Origin: JAQIBY01 sp963676165
GTDB lineage: Bacteria; Bacteroidota; Bacteroidia; Bacteroidales; ML635J-15
Reading direction: 5' to 3'
NCBI GenBank assembly: GCA_963676165.1
Contig: OY781043.1
Coordinates: forward strand, 1,860,001 to 1,924,000
DNA length: 64,000 nt
The notes under the pieces: model-generated
Database searches by the model: none
Seen by the model: the letters and a program-made list of their open reading frames with translations, nothing else
Told to the model about the DNA's origin: nothing
Position numbers and translations under genes: made by a program
Part shown: piece by piece, positions 25,852 through 33,260 of the stretch
How positions within the stretch are numbered: position 1 is the first letter of the stretch
How the letters are laid out: each line of letters opens with the position of its first letter

Positions 25852-26505
25852 ATGAATAAAGTAGATCGTATTAAAAATGCTATTCAAGCATGGGACCAAG
25901 TTAGGTCCAACGCAAAAGAAGTCAATGCGCTACTCAATGCTGGACATTTCTTTGAAATGCTTCCTGTCGACGAGAAGGTATTGTCCCCATTCATCAATGA
26001 AAAACTATACACTGATATGGGTGTGGAAAATGGTGAAATTATTTTTATCTTAGTGCCGGACAGTTTGGAGAAAACGGCATGGGATGACATGACAAGTGCA
26101 GAACTTGATACAATCCTTATTAAATCGTATCAGACAGGCTATGGCATTTCTGATCCTGATTTTTTGAGTAATCAAGTGGATGGACCGGATGTAACTGTAC
26201 AAGGTGCTTTGTCACGTCATTTTACTTGGGCTACGATGCATACCTCTTTCTTAAATACTGAGGTGAATCACCCAAAAGGATTGTTTGAGTGCTTTGTTAT
26301 GCCTTACAAACATATTAAAGCATTTCTCAAGGATTCAGACACTGAAAAATTGCTGTTCGCTTTTGGACTGAAAAAGGATGCGGAAAATGTTTCGGAATCA
26401 GGATATTATGCTGATTTTATTGCATGGCCCGTTATGTCGAACTCTGCGAGAGCTAATGGTAATCCTATTAACGTATATAAACCAAGCCCTCCTTATGGTA
26501 AGTAA
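25852..26505 (+). CDS. Unknown soluble protein, first gene of a two-component operon
   Basis: A 217-residue protein without signal peptide or membrane segment. I recognise no family. It has a helical N-terminus (VDRIKNAIQAWDQVRSNAKE), then mixed alpha/beta sequence with IIFILVPDSLEKTAWDDMTS and a His-rich region (LSRHFTWATMHTSFLNTEVNHP), ending in VYKPSPPYGK. It is followed after 3 bp by the seven-helix protein gene, then kinase and regulator genes, all overlapping or nearly so. This points to a role in the same signalling unit or as its main output. Two GGTAT boxes lie upstream. Confidence 0.65.
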   Translation: MNKVDRIKNAIQAWDQVRSNAKEVNALLNAGHFFEMLPVDEKVLSPFINEKLYTDMGVENGEIIFILVPDSLEKTAWDDMTSAELDTILIKSYQTGYGISDPDFLSNQVDGPDVTVQGALSRHFTWATMHTSFLNTEVNHPKGLFECFVMPYKHIKAFLKDSDTEKLLFAFGLKKDAENVSESGYYADFIAWPVMSNSARANGNPINVYKPSPPYGK

Positions 26506-26508
26506 TGT

Positions 26509-27174
26509 ATGAATATTGATCAGGTTTTTGAAATCCTAGCAGAGGTTGGAACATTTTCAACATGGATATTTGCATTTGGGGGTATATTCCTCTTTAGAAG
26601 ATCACAACCTCTATATAAAACCTTGATCATTTATCTATGGTTAGTCGCTGCATTTGAGATTATTTCCCTAATCTTTATGGGAAATAATCTCTTTTTATTT
26701 CCGCTAACTTCTTTAGTTGACCTGATTTTATTCTTTTATCTATACTACAACTTCTTCCTTAAAAAAGGTTCGTATCGAAATGTTTTGTTGGGATTTGCAG
26801 TCATCGGAATTGTCCTTGTTCTTATTGATTTAATAAAATCTCTTGAACCCGAGTTTTCTTCCCTGTTGTTCTGGGGATCAATGTTTGTCAGCTTACTAAT
26901 TATTGTGTTGAGCATCATATACTTCCTGCAAATCGTCATTTATCCCTCATTGAAAGTGAGGTCAGATTACACCTTGCTAAATGTTCTAATTCTTTTACTG
27001 TTTCTCATTAATATGTTGTTTATGTTGACAAGTAATTATTTAATTAATGAAAATGTCGAAATAGTTTCTTATTTTTGGATAATCAGAATAGTCATTAATG
27101 TAGTTTCAAATACGGTAATTTTCTTTTTGATATGGAAACATGGCAGGATCCCAAAAGCTTTGCAATCGGATTAG
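26509..27174 (+). CDS. Seven-helix membrane protein, probable sensor partner
   Basis: A 221-residue very hydrophobic protein with about seven transmembrane helices, for example FSTWIFAFGGIFLF, TLIIYLWLVAAFEIISLIF, LVDLILFFYLYYNFF, VLLGFAVIGIVLVLIDLI, LLNVLILLLFLINMLFML and IVINVVSNTVIFFLIW. No catalytic domain is present. The end overlaps the kinase start by 43 bp. The kinase itself has only one membrane helix and no sensory domain, so this protein probably serves as the sensing part in trans. The specific family is unknown. Confidence 0.65.
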   Translation: MNIDQVFEILAEVGTFSTWIFAFGGIFLFRRSQPLYKTLIIYLWLVAAFEIISLIFMGNNLFLFPLTSLVDLILFFYLYYNFFLKKGSYRNVLLGFAVIGIVLVLIDLIKSLEPEFSSLLFWGSMFVSLLIIVLSIIYFLQIVIYPSLKVRSDYTLLNVLILLLFLINMLFMLTSNYLINENVEIVSYFWIIRIVINVVSNTVIFFLIWKHGRIPKALQSD

Positions 27175-27914
27175 GAATCGTTATTCTAGTCTTTCTCGTA
27201 CTCACTGCCTTTATCATCCTTTTTTCTCATTTAACGACTAAACGCTTGTTGAAAGAACAGAAAGAAAAAAGTCGAATGAAACTTGAGCATCAAAAAGGTC
27301 TGACCAATGCAGTTGTTGATATGCAGGAAAAGGAGAGGGCCAGAATAGCAGCTGACCTACATGACGACCTTGTTGGGAAACTACGTGCAGTACACCTTAT
27401 TATGTCAGGTGTCAAATCATCTGAAAATATTGACCCTAAAGAATTATTGTCCCAAAGCATTGAATTAACCCGAGAGATTTCTCACGATTTAATGCCTCCA
27501 ATGCTTAAGGAGACTGAGCTGTCTGAACTCATTGATGAGGCGAGTTTTTTGTTGCATGACAAACACCAATTGAGCATTTTCGAACTCGGATATGATGAGC
27601 CCAATGTGTCTGAAGATATTAAACTGCAGCTTTTTAGAGTGTTAAAGGAAGTTGTAAATAATTTGGATAAACATGCAGAAGCAAGTCGTGTGGACATCTC
27701 TTACAGAATTACACCTTTATCAATTTCCGTTATCATATCTGATGACGGAAAAGGTTTTCCCAAAGAAATACAAAATAAAGGTTTAGGCATGAAAAATATA
27801 GAATTGCGTGCACAACGCTTGTCAGCAAAATATAAGTTTAAAAATAAAGTGGGAAATGGTACAACTTTTATTATATTTATGCCACTGAAAGCCAAACCTT
27901 ATGAAAAAAATTAA
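27132..27914 (+). CDS. Sensor histidine kinase, HisKA_3 type
   Basis: A 260-residue NarX/DegS-type kinase. One membrane helix (about residues 10-32) is followed by a coiled linker, the HisKA_3 dimerisation domain with H-box ERARIAADLHDDLVGKLRA (phospho-acceptor H77) and a HATPase_c domain. The last has N-box VVNNLDKHAEAS, G1 box ISDDGKGF and G2 LGMKNIELRA. It has no periplasmic or PAS sensor, hence the proposed dependence on the upstream membrane protein. It overlaps both neighbours (43 bp and 14 bp). It phosphorylates the regulator encoded next. Confidence 0.88.
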   Translation: METWQDPKSFAIGLGIVILVFLVLTAFIILFSHLTTKRLLKEQKEKSRMKLEHQKGLTNAVVDMQEKERARIAADLHDDLVGKLRAVHLIMSGVKSSENIDPKELLSQSIELTREISHDLMPPMLKETELSELIDEASFLLHDKHQLSIFELGYDEPNVSEDIKLQLFRVLKEVVNNLDKHAEASRVDISYRITPLSISVIISDDGKGFPKEIQNKGLGMKNIELRAQRLSAKYKFKNKVGNGTTFIIFMPLKAKPYEKN

Positions 27915-28587
27915 AATTGCAATTGTTGATGATGAATCCTTAATTGTTTCTTTGCTCAAGGATTTTCTTATTCAAGACGAACAAATCAAAATACTTTTTA
28001 CAGCAAATTCGGGAGAAGAATTTCTGCAATTACTTTTTGAGCAGGAAGCCAAACCAGACATTGTGTTGATGGATATGCGAATGAGTGGGAAAGACGGCAT
28101 TCAAACGACAGAAGAAGTGAAAGGTTCTTGTCCAAACATTCAAGTCATTTGTATTTCCTCTTATTACAAGAAAAGCTTTATGGGATATATGATGAAAATA
28201 GGAGTCTCTGCTTTTATCCCAAAATCAATTAGCCCAGAAACCTTGCTCAATGTAATTCTCGAAGTAAATAAAAAAGGTTATTACTTTATGCCTGAACAAG
28301 TTGACATCATGCGAAAACAAATCAGTGCAAAAACGCCTAAACCTGGTTTAAGATCGAGTAAAATCACTTTATCCGAACGGGAAATTGAGATTTTGAGACT
28401 TATTTGTGATGAAATGACAGCTGTAGAGATTGCTGTCAAATTGAATGTTTCAAAACGTACTGTGGACGGACACCGAAAGAACTTACTTGACAAAACAGGC
28501 GCAAAAAATACTGCCGGGCTTGTTGTCTATGCCATAAAAAACAACTTAATTAATCCCGGAAATAATCATCCGCTATTTAATGATTAA
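27901..28587 (+). CDS. NarL/FixJ-family response regulator
   Basis: A 228-residue regulator: receiver domain (residues 1-120) with acidic pocket D10/D11, phospho-acceptor D58 in IVLMDMRMSGKDG, and the conserved Lys in FIPKS. After a linker comes a LuxR-type HTH (about 160-220) with LSEREIEILRLICDEMTAVEIA and VSKRTVDGHRKNLLDKTG. It overlaps the kinase gene by 14 bp. Likely target: the GGTATTTATACC-type boxes before its own operon and before the facing operon (inference). Confidence 0.9.
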   Translation: MKKIKIAIVDDESLIVSLLKDFLIQDEQIKILFTANSGEEFLQLLFEQEAKPDIVLMDMRMSGKDGIQTTEEVKGSCPNIQVICISSYYKKSFMGYMMKIGVSAFIPKSISPETLLNVILEVNKKGYYFMPEQVDIMRKQISAKTPKPGLRSSKITLSEREIEILRLICDEMTAVEIAVKLNVSKRTVDGHRKNLLDKTGAKNTAGLVVYAIKNNLINPGNNHPLFND

Positions 28588-28615
28588 AAAAAGAAAACCC
28601 CTGCCTGAGGAGGGG
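28585..28615 (-). terminator. Terminator of the facing two-gene operon
   Basis: Stem CCCCT (28598-28602) / AGGGG (28611-28615) with an 8-nt loop. The T run exists only when read on the - strand (TTTTCTTTTTTT after the stem), so it ends transcription of the cytolysin-domain operon. On the + strand it overlaps the regulator's last codon and lacks a T run. Confidence 0.6.
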
Positions 28616-28732
28616 GAGTCTGGTGTTTAACCGATTGGTGTGCGGTTTAGACATGATTTTCAGTGTTTGGACATTAATGTATTAGGAGCTGATTATGCAT
28701 GTAGAATGTCCGCACCAGGCAAAGGTTCTCGT

Positions 28733-29122
28733 TCATGTATTATTCTTAACTTCAAGTTTAGAATTTATATGTTGTTTTGGGGTTTCCGTTCCATACTTAG
28801 CATCCAAACTATTACCCCATAAGCGGAAAGCTCTGTCTCCGGCATAAGGATAATCAACACTAAATATTGTATGCCAAATTTCGGGTATTCCAAGAATAAG
28901 TTCTTGTGCTACAACTCTGATATTTGTTGCCATGCCAGGAATAAAGAGAGAATATTGTTGCCCTTCATAAATACGACCGCTAATTTGACACAAATCTTCA
29001 TTACCTAGTTGATAATGCACTTCCATACGAGCAAGAAAACGACCATCATTTCTAAGGCTGATTTTTCCTTTAATGTTAGAGTTTGACGTAATCTCTTTTA
29101 GAATATTTAACGACTTATTCAT
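28733..29122 (-). CDS. Free-standing cytolysin domain-4-like protein
   Basis: A 129-residue protein without signal peptide. From residue 22 to 112 it parallels the C-terminal Ig-like domain (domain 4) of cholesterol-dependent cytolysins: DGRFLARMEV matches SGAYVAKFNV, NIRVVAQE matches NIRVKARE, and LWGNSLDAKYG matches IWGTTLYPGSS. The undecapeptide position (residues 74-84) reads ELILGIPEIWH against ECTGLAWEWWR, keeping E1, E8 and the second last W. The membrane-contacting Thr-Leu pair is Ser105-Leu106. No pore-forming (MACPF-like) part is present. It overlaps the upstream gene by 8 bp (ATGAATAA). Function unknown; lipid or membrane recognition is an inference. Confidence 0.6.
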   Translation of the reverse strand: MNKSLNILKEITSNSNIKGKISLRNDGRFLARMEVHYQLGNEDLCQISGRIYEGQQYSLFIPGMATNIRVVAQELILGIPEIWHTIFSVDYPYAGDRAFRLWGNSLDAKYGTETPKQHINSKLEVKNNT

Positions 29123-30347
29123 ATTTACCTCCTTTGTTTTGCAAGAAGTAGTTTAGCTGATTTTCTAAATTACTTCCAAACGCTTGGATGCTTTGTTCTA
29201 TAGGGAGATATGCCTTTTTGCTTTGAGCAAAATGCTTTAATACTCTCCGTTTAAAATCTTCATAATTACTTTGTTGCTCTTGGTTTTGGTTTAGCTCAAT
29301 TCGGTTTAATAATGCGTTTATATGTAATGAATGAATTGCCCACATAACCGGATTGAATTCATTCGCTGCTATTTTGTAATAGCTGTTGTTATGCACAATG
29401 CCAAAAAACTTTTTCGTTGGTTTCTCGTTTGAAAAATCAACCACTGCTTTGATACTATTCTCAATATGCTTAAGTACATTTTCCTGAAAAAGTAACTTAT
29501 TGCTGTCCTTTTCTGCAGAAATCCAAGGGACTATTATGTTAATTCCATTTTCCTGAGCTTTTTGAAAATAATATTTGAGTTCTTTCAATTCGGTAGAAGA
29601 ATATTCAAAAATTGGAGTTCCATATTGAATAAGAATCGCTCCAGGTTGATTGACATTGTCAGTCAGTGCTGTTTTTAATGCAGATAAAATAGAAATTCCA
29701 CTATAGCGAACTATTCGAACATCAGGCGCGATTTGTTTTATGCATTGAACTTCACTGGAAAAATCAAAATCTTCAGATGAAGCATTCCCTGAATGAACTG
29801 AAATATTGGATTGCTCGCACACATGCACTATCCCTATACATTGGTTTGCCAAATGCTTATAGTTGTATTTGTTACAATTTGCATTAATTGTATCATAAGC
29901 TTGACGTGAAATTTCTTCTTTTGAATAGTGAAAAATTCGCCTTTCCTGATTTGTTTTAATAAATCCTCTTAAAAAAGCCGCAGTGGCAGGACTGTTAGTG
30001 TTAGGCTTAGGATTATCACGTTCAAATGAAAAGATAACATCTCCCATGAAATTAACAAGAGAGAGCGTTCCAGATTCAGATTTGGGTACTTTGTTCGAAG
30101 AGGGAGCCTGCCACTGGGCTGTTTTGGTTTGGATTATATTCTGTAGTAAATAGGTTTCGGGAACCCGTATGTGTATTTCATTTTTTAAAGGGAACAAACT
30201 GTAATCGTATGCATTCTTACGTGCAAATGCTTCCAACGCAAAGTTTCCATCCTGCTGTTTTTTATGTGTCACAGGGATGGACTCTAAATAATTTCTTGAG
30301 TTCAAATGAAACTGTATCGTGATATGTTTATTTGTTGTTGGTATCAT
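29115..30347 (-). CDS. Sedolisin (S53)-like protein, probably catalytically dead
   Basis: A 410-residue soluble protein without signal peptide. The middle (about 140-345) follows the sedolisin order. SSEVQCIKQIAPDVRIVRYS sits where active enzymes have GEVALDIEVAGAVAPGAKIV, PGAILIQYG matches PSVISISWG, and YYFQKAQENGINIIVPWIS matches the helix and strand before the oxyanion Asp. The ANEFNPVMWAI stretch takes the place of GTSAVAPLWAA. By this reading the catalytic Glu/Asp positions are Asp195/Glu199 and the nucleophilic Ser is Asn329, so the protein should not be an active protease. The assignment is by eye and tentative. It is first gene of the operon with the cytolysin-domain protein. An AAAGGAG Shine-Dalgarno-like sequence precedes its ATG. 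Confidence 0.55.
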   Translation of the reverse strand: MIPTTNKHITIQFHLNSRNYLESIPVTHKKQQDGNFALEAFARKNAYDYSLFPLKNEIHIRVPETYLLQNIIQTKTAQWQAPSSNKVPKSESGTLSLVNFMGDVIFSFERDNPKPNTNSPATAAFLRGFIKTNQERRIFHYSKEEISRQAYDTINANCNKYNYKHLANQCIGIVHVCEQSNISVHSGNASSEDFDFSSEVQCIKQIAPDVRIVRYSGISILSALKTALTDNVNQPGAILIQYGTPIFEYSSTELKELKYYFQKAQENGINIIVPWISAEKDSNKLLFQENVLKHIENSIKAVVDFSNEKPTKKFFGIVHNNSYYKIAANEFNPVMWAIHSLHINALLNRIELNQNQEQQSNYEDFKRRVLKHFAQSKKAYLPIEQSIQAFGSNLENQLNYFLQNKGGKYE

Positions 30348-30364
30348 TAATCACTCCTTTGAAT

Positions 30365-30434
30365 CAAAGATCGTGGTTATAAAAGTTCAAATTTCGGGTA
30401 TAAATACCTGATTTTCCCAATAGGTATTTTTAAC
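30365..30434 (-). promoter_or_regulatory. GGTATTTATACC boxes and promoter of the facing operon
   Basis: A perfect GGTATTTATACC on the - strand (30397-30408) lies 50-61 bp before the ATG at 30347. A second, weaker copy (GGTATTTTTAAC on the + strand) is at 30423-30434. A -7-like GATCTTTG (- strand, 30365-30372) follows 24 bp downstream of the perfect box, a position suited to an activator. Shared with 25726-25770. Confidence 0.5.
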
Positions 30435-30776
30435 ATATTTCAAAACTAAATATATATCGTGTTTGGTATCATTAGGTTGGCAGTCAAGCAGCATGATTTA
30501 TGACAACTTCAATTAAATCAGTATGTTACACCGCCTCAAAACTGTTTTGATCAAATGAAGTTACGGCGTGCTCTTGGGATAATTTATGAATGCTTTCTGC
30601 TCTTTAAGCCAAATGCGCTTATTCTTGTGAATGCGCGAAATTACAATTCTAGACGAGTTTTTGCTTTGAAAGACTATGCTTTCTTTGGATAAATGCACAC
30701 ATCATTTGTTGAAGATTGTGTTGTACAATATCCAAATTAACAAGAATGCAGGCTTTTTCTATTTCGGACAATTTCA

Positions 30777-30784
30777 TAACTTTG
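30777..30784 (+). promoter_or_regulatory. -7 box for the HD-domain gene
   Basis: TAACTTTG matches TAnnTTTG and ends 38 bp before the ATG at 30823. Confidence 0.5.
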
Positions 30785-30822
30785 TTACACTGATTTGAGA
30801 AAATAAATATAAAAAATAAATT

Positions 30823-31386
30823 ATGGAAAATTACATGAAATCGGCTCAGGAATTGTGGTCTGAATTGAAATGGATTAAAAATGAAGAACTCCGTAATCAA
30901 GTGACAAAAACCTGGGCACTTGCTTTGGAGCGTAGTGTTTTAACTGCTGACGATTTAAATCGCATTCCTTTTACTTTGCTTTGCGGTCCTGATTTGAAAG
31001 TAAGCTTTATGGATCACAAACGTGCTGTTGTGCATGTTGCTAAGGATGCAGGAGAGAAGGTGAATTCATTTTTTAAAGGCGAATTAACTGCTAATATGGA
31101 TGTGCTTATTGCTGGTGCAATTTTGGCAGATGTGGGAAAATTACTGGAGTATGTTTTAGACGAAAACGGAAAAGCAGTTCAGGGAAATTATGGGAAATAC
31201 CTTAGACATCCGTTCTCTGGTGTTAGTTTAGCAGAAGAATGTGGTGTGCCAGCAGAAGTATGCCATATTATTGCAACACATGCAGGTGAAGGAAATATGG
31301 TAAAACGTACAACAGAAGCCTATTTAGTGCATCATGCAGATTTCATGACTTTCTTGCCTTTTAAGGAAAGACTGGAAATAAAATGA
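30823..31386 (+). CDS. HD-domain protein (probable phosphohydrolase)
   Basis: A 187-residue soluble protein with an HD-superfamily domain. The metal-site elements are readable as DHKRAVVHVAKDAG (His), IAGAILADVGKLLEY in place of the usual LLHDIGK (D103 kept, its neighbouring His is Ala102), RHPFSGVSLAEECGVP (His), HIIATHAGEG (His) and YLVHHADFM (Asp). A metal-dependent phosphohydrolase or nucleotide hydrolase is the best guess; loss of one HD His may change metal binding. It is a single gene with its own -7 box and a strong terminator. Confidence 0.7.
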   Translation: MENYMKSAQELWSELKWIKNEELRNQVTKTWALALERSVLTADDLNRIPFTLLCGPDLKVSFMDHKRAVVHVAKDAGEKVNSFFKGELTANMDVLIAGAILADVGKLLEYVLDENGKAVQGNYGKYLRHPFSGVSLAEECGVPAEVCHIIATHAGEGNMVKRTTEAYLVHHADFMTFLPFKERLEIK

Positions 31387-31411
31387 ACAAAAACAGAATA
31401 AATGACTTTAT

Positions 31412-31451
31412 CAGGATGCTGGAATATCCCGGCATCCTGTTTTAATTTTTT
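31412..31451 (+). terminator. Rho-independent terminator of the HD-domain gene
   Basis: Perfect 8-bp stem CAGGATGC (31412-31419) / GCATCCTG (31432-31439) followed by TTTTAATTTTTT. It lies between the HD gene and cinA and shows that the longer cinA frame starting at 31402 is not real. Confidence 0.9.
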
Positions 31452-31455
31452 ACGA

Positions 31456-32706
31456 ATGAAAGCTGTAATCATTACCATTGGAGACGAAATATTAATAGGT
31501 CAAACCATTGACACCAACGCTGCCTGGTTGGGACAATCATTTAATAAGCGTGGAATTGAGGTTGAAAAGATAATTAGCATTCGGGATCGTACTGATTCAA
31601 TTCATCATGCTTTGAATGAGGCTTTTACTCTCGCTGAAATCGTTGTCATGACAGGAGGATTAGGTCCAACTCTAGACGATATAACCAAACAAGCATTGTG
31701 CGACTATTTTGACACAAAACTTGTCTTGTCTGAAGAAAGCTTGTCGAATGTCAAGCATTTTGTTGAGTCGAGAGGGTTTCAGCTTAATGAAAATAATTAC
31801 AACCAAGCCATGGTTCCTGAGGCTTGTACAGTTTTATCAAACCATCTGGGAACTGCACCAATCATGCAATTTGAGAAGGAGGGAAGCTACCTGTTTTCAA
31901 TGCCTGGAGTTCCTTTTGAGATGAAGCATGCGATGGAATATGAAGTTTTTCCTATCATTGAGAGCCACTTTTCCCTTAGTCCTGTTTTTCATCAGACCAT
32001 CATGACTTTCGGAATGCCTGAGGCTTTTCTTGCCGAAAAATTAAATGCATGGGTAAGCGAGTTGCCAGAATACATTAAGATTGCTTATCTGCCAAGTCCT
32101 AAAGGAATAAAAATTCGCATGTCTGTTTATGATACAATGTTAAACTCAGACTATAAGGCAATTGTGCGAGAAAATGTTGATAAATTGCATCATATCATTC
32201 CAGAGATTATTTTCAGTGACACAGAAGCACCATTGGAAAATATCTTATATCAACACTTAAAGGAACGAGGGCTTAAGCTTTCTACCGCTGAGAGTTGCAC
32301 CGGTGGCATGATAGGTTCTGTAATGACATCAATCTCTGGTTCTTCTGAAGTGTTTGAAGGCGGTGTAATTGCATATAGCAATGAGATAAAATCAAAGATT
32401 CTAGCTGTATCCGATGAAATTCTTGAGTATGATGGAGCAGTAAGTCAGGCTTGCGTGGAACAAATGTCCAAATCTGTTCGGAAATTATTTCAAACAGATT
32501 GTTCCATTGCAGTTTCAGGAATTGCAGGTCCTGGAGGAGGAACAAAAGACAAGCCAGTTGGAACAGTTTGGATTGCTGCAAGACTTGGTAACAAACTGAA
32601 TGTTAATAAGTTTAACTTTGGCAGCAATCGGGCAGTGAATACAGAAAGAGCCGTATATTCTGCCATGAACATGATGCTGAGAATGTTAATCGATTCGAGT
32701 TATTAA
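31456..32706 (+). CDS. cinA: CinA-like protein with NMN deamidase domain
   Basis: A 416-residue protein. The N-terminal MoaB/MogA-like domain (about 1-170) has ITIGDEILIGQTIDTNAAWL and VVMTGGLGPTLDDITK. The C-terminal CinA/PncC domain (about 255-416) has the catalytic STAESCTGGMIGSVMTSISG, FEGGVIAYSNEIK, and SGIAGPGGGTKDKPVGTVWI. The family hydrolyses NMN to nicotinate mononucleotide and, through the N-terminal domain, ADP-ribose. The ATG at 31456 was chosen because the frame's earlier start sits in the upstream terminator. It ends 100 bp before the rpmB operon. Confidence 0.92.
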   Translation: MKAVIITIGDEILIGQTIDTNAAWLGQSFNKRGIEVEKIISIRDRTDSIHHALNEAFTLAEIVVMTGGLGPTLDDITKQALCDYFDTKLVLSEESLSNVKHFVESRGFQLNENNYNQAMVPEACTVLSNHLGTAPIMQFEKEGSYLFSMPGVPFEMKHAMEYEVFPIIESHFSLSPVFHQTIMTFGMPEAFLAEKLNAWVSELPEYIKIAYLPSPKGIKIRMSVYDTMLNSDYKAIVRENVDKLHHIIPEIIFSDTEAPLENILYQHLKERGLKLSTAESCTGGMIGSVMTSISGSSEVFEGGVIAYSNEIKSKILAVSDEILEYDGAVSQACVEQMSKSVRKLFQTDCSIAVSGIAGPGGGTKDKPVGTVWIAARLGNKLNVNKFNFGSNRAVNTERAVYSAMNMMLRMLIDSSY

Positions 32707-32747
32707 CAGCCAGCTGTGAGTAAATGAAATATTTTTTTGTAAAAAGG

Positions 32748-32779
32748 TTTTGTTCTTAAGAAAAAAAGTGCGACTTTTG
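32748..32779 (+). promoter_or_regulatory. Promoter of the rpmB-rpmG operon
   Basis: TTTTG (32748-32752), a 19-bp spacer, then GACTTTTG (32772-32779): the Bacteroidota arrangement with one base differing from TAnnTTTG. It lies 27 bp before the rpmB start. Confidence 0.5.
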
Positions 32780-32806
32780 CAATCCAAATCTGAAACAGCG
32801 AATAAA

Positions 32807-33049
32807 ATGGCGAGAATTTGTCAAATAACAGGAAAAAAAGCGATGGTGGGAAATAATGTATCACATTCAAAAGCCCATACTAAACGTCGTTTTAATGTGA
32901 ATCTATCAAAACGTAAGTTTTATTTAGAAGAAGAAGATCGTTGGATTGACCTGACTGTATCAACAAAAGGAGTTCGTACTATCAATAAAAAAGGCCTAGC
33001 CAACGCATTGAAAGAAGCAAAAGAAAAAGGGTATATCACTAAGTATTAA
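32807..33049 (+). CDS. rpmB: 50S ribosomal protein L28
   Basis: An 80-residue L28: MARICQITGKKAMVGNNVSH, SKAHTKRRFNVNLSKRKFYL, WIDLTVSTKGVRTINKKGL. The frame is open 19 codons further upstream, but the family starts at MARICQ (ATG 32807), downstream of the promoter. It is first gene of the rpmB-rpmG-DUF4295 cluster that is typical of Bacteroidota and usually followed by ftsY, as here. Confidence 0.95.
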   Translation: MARICQITGKKAMVGNNVSHSKAHTKRRFNVNLSKRKFYLEEEDRWIDLTVSTKGVRTINKKGLANALKEAKEKGYITKY

Positions 33050-33055
33050 AGGAGG
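33049..33055 (+). promoter_or_regulatory. Strong Shine-Dalgarno sequence of rpmG
   Basis: AAGGAGG, full-length complement of the 16S rRNA 3' end, 8 bp before the rpmG ATG at 33064 and overlapping the rpmB stop. Most genes here lack any such sequence, as usual in Bacteroidota. Confidence 0.7.
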
Positions 33056-33063
33056 ATATAATT

Positions 33064-33252
33064 ATGGCTAAAAAGTCAAAAGGCGATAGAATTCAGGTTA
33101 TCCTTGAATGTACTGAGCATAAAGAATCAGGAATGCCAGGAACATCAAGATATATTACAACGAAAAACAGAAAGAATACTCCGGATCGTATGGAATTAAA
33201 AAAATACAATCCAATTCTGAGAAAAGTAACTGTACACAAAGAAATTAAATAA
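33064..33252 (+). CDS. rpmG: 50S ribosomal protein L33
   Basis: A 62-residue L33: MAKKSKGDRIQVILECTEHK, then TSRYITTKNRKNTPDRMELKK and YNPILRKVTVHKEIK. It lacks the zinc-binding Cys pairs (only C16), so it is the Cys-less form. It is preceded by a strong Shine-Dalgarno sequence and followed 8 bp later by the DUF4295 gene. Confidence 0.95.
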   Translation: MAKKSKGDRIQVILECTEHKESGMPGTSRYITTKNRKNTPDRMELKKYNPILRKVTVHKEIK

Positions 33253-33260
33253 GTTGAGTT

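Larger units (their letters stand above)
30348..30822. other. 475-bp divergent intergenic region
   Basis: Contains the boxes and probable promoter of the - strand operon at its left end and the promoter of the HD gene at its right end. A short open frame on the - strand (30649-30900) runs into the HD gene and has no protein-like features. Between 30440 and 30770 I see only AT-rich sequence and one 7-bp direct repeat (AATGCGC). Confidence 0.5.

Noticed and set aside
28598..28615. Terminator for the + strand response regulator
   Set aside because: There is no T run on the + strand side; the T run exists only in the - direction.
30649..30900. - strand frame of 83 codons
   Set aside because: It overlaps the promoter and start of the HD-domain gene and shows no recognisable protein.
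31402..31455. N-terminal extension of CinA
   Set aside because: It coincides with a perfect terminator hairpin and lacks family similarity; the ATG at 31456 starts the family sequence.
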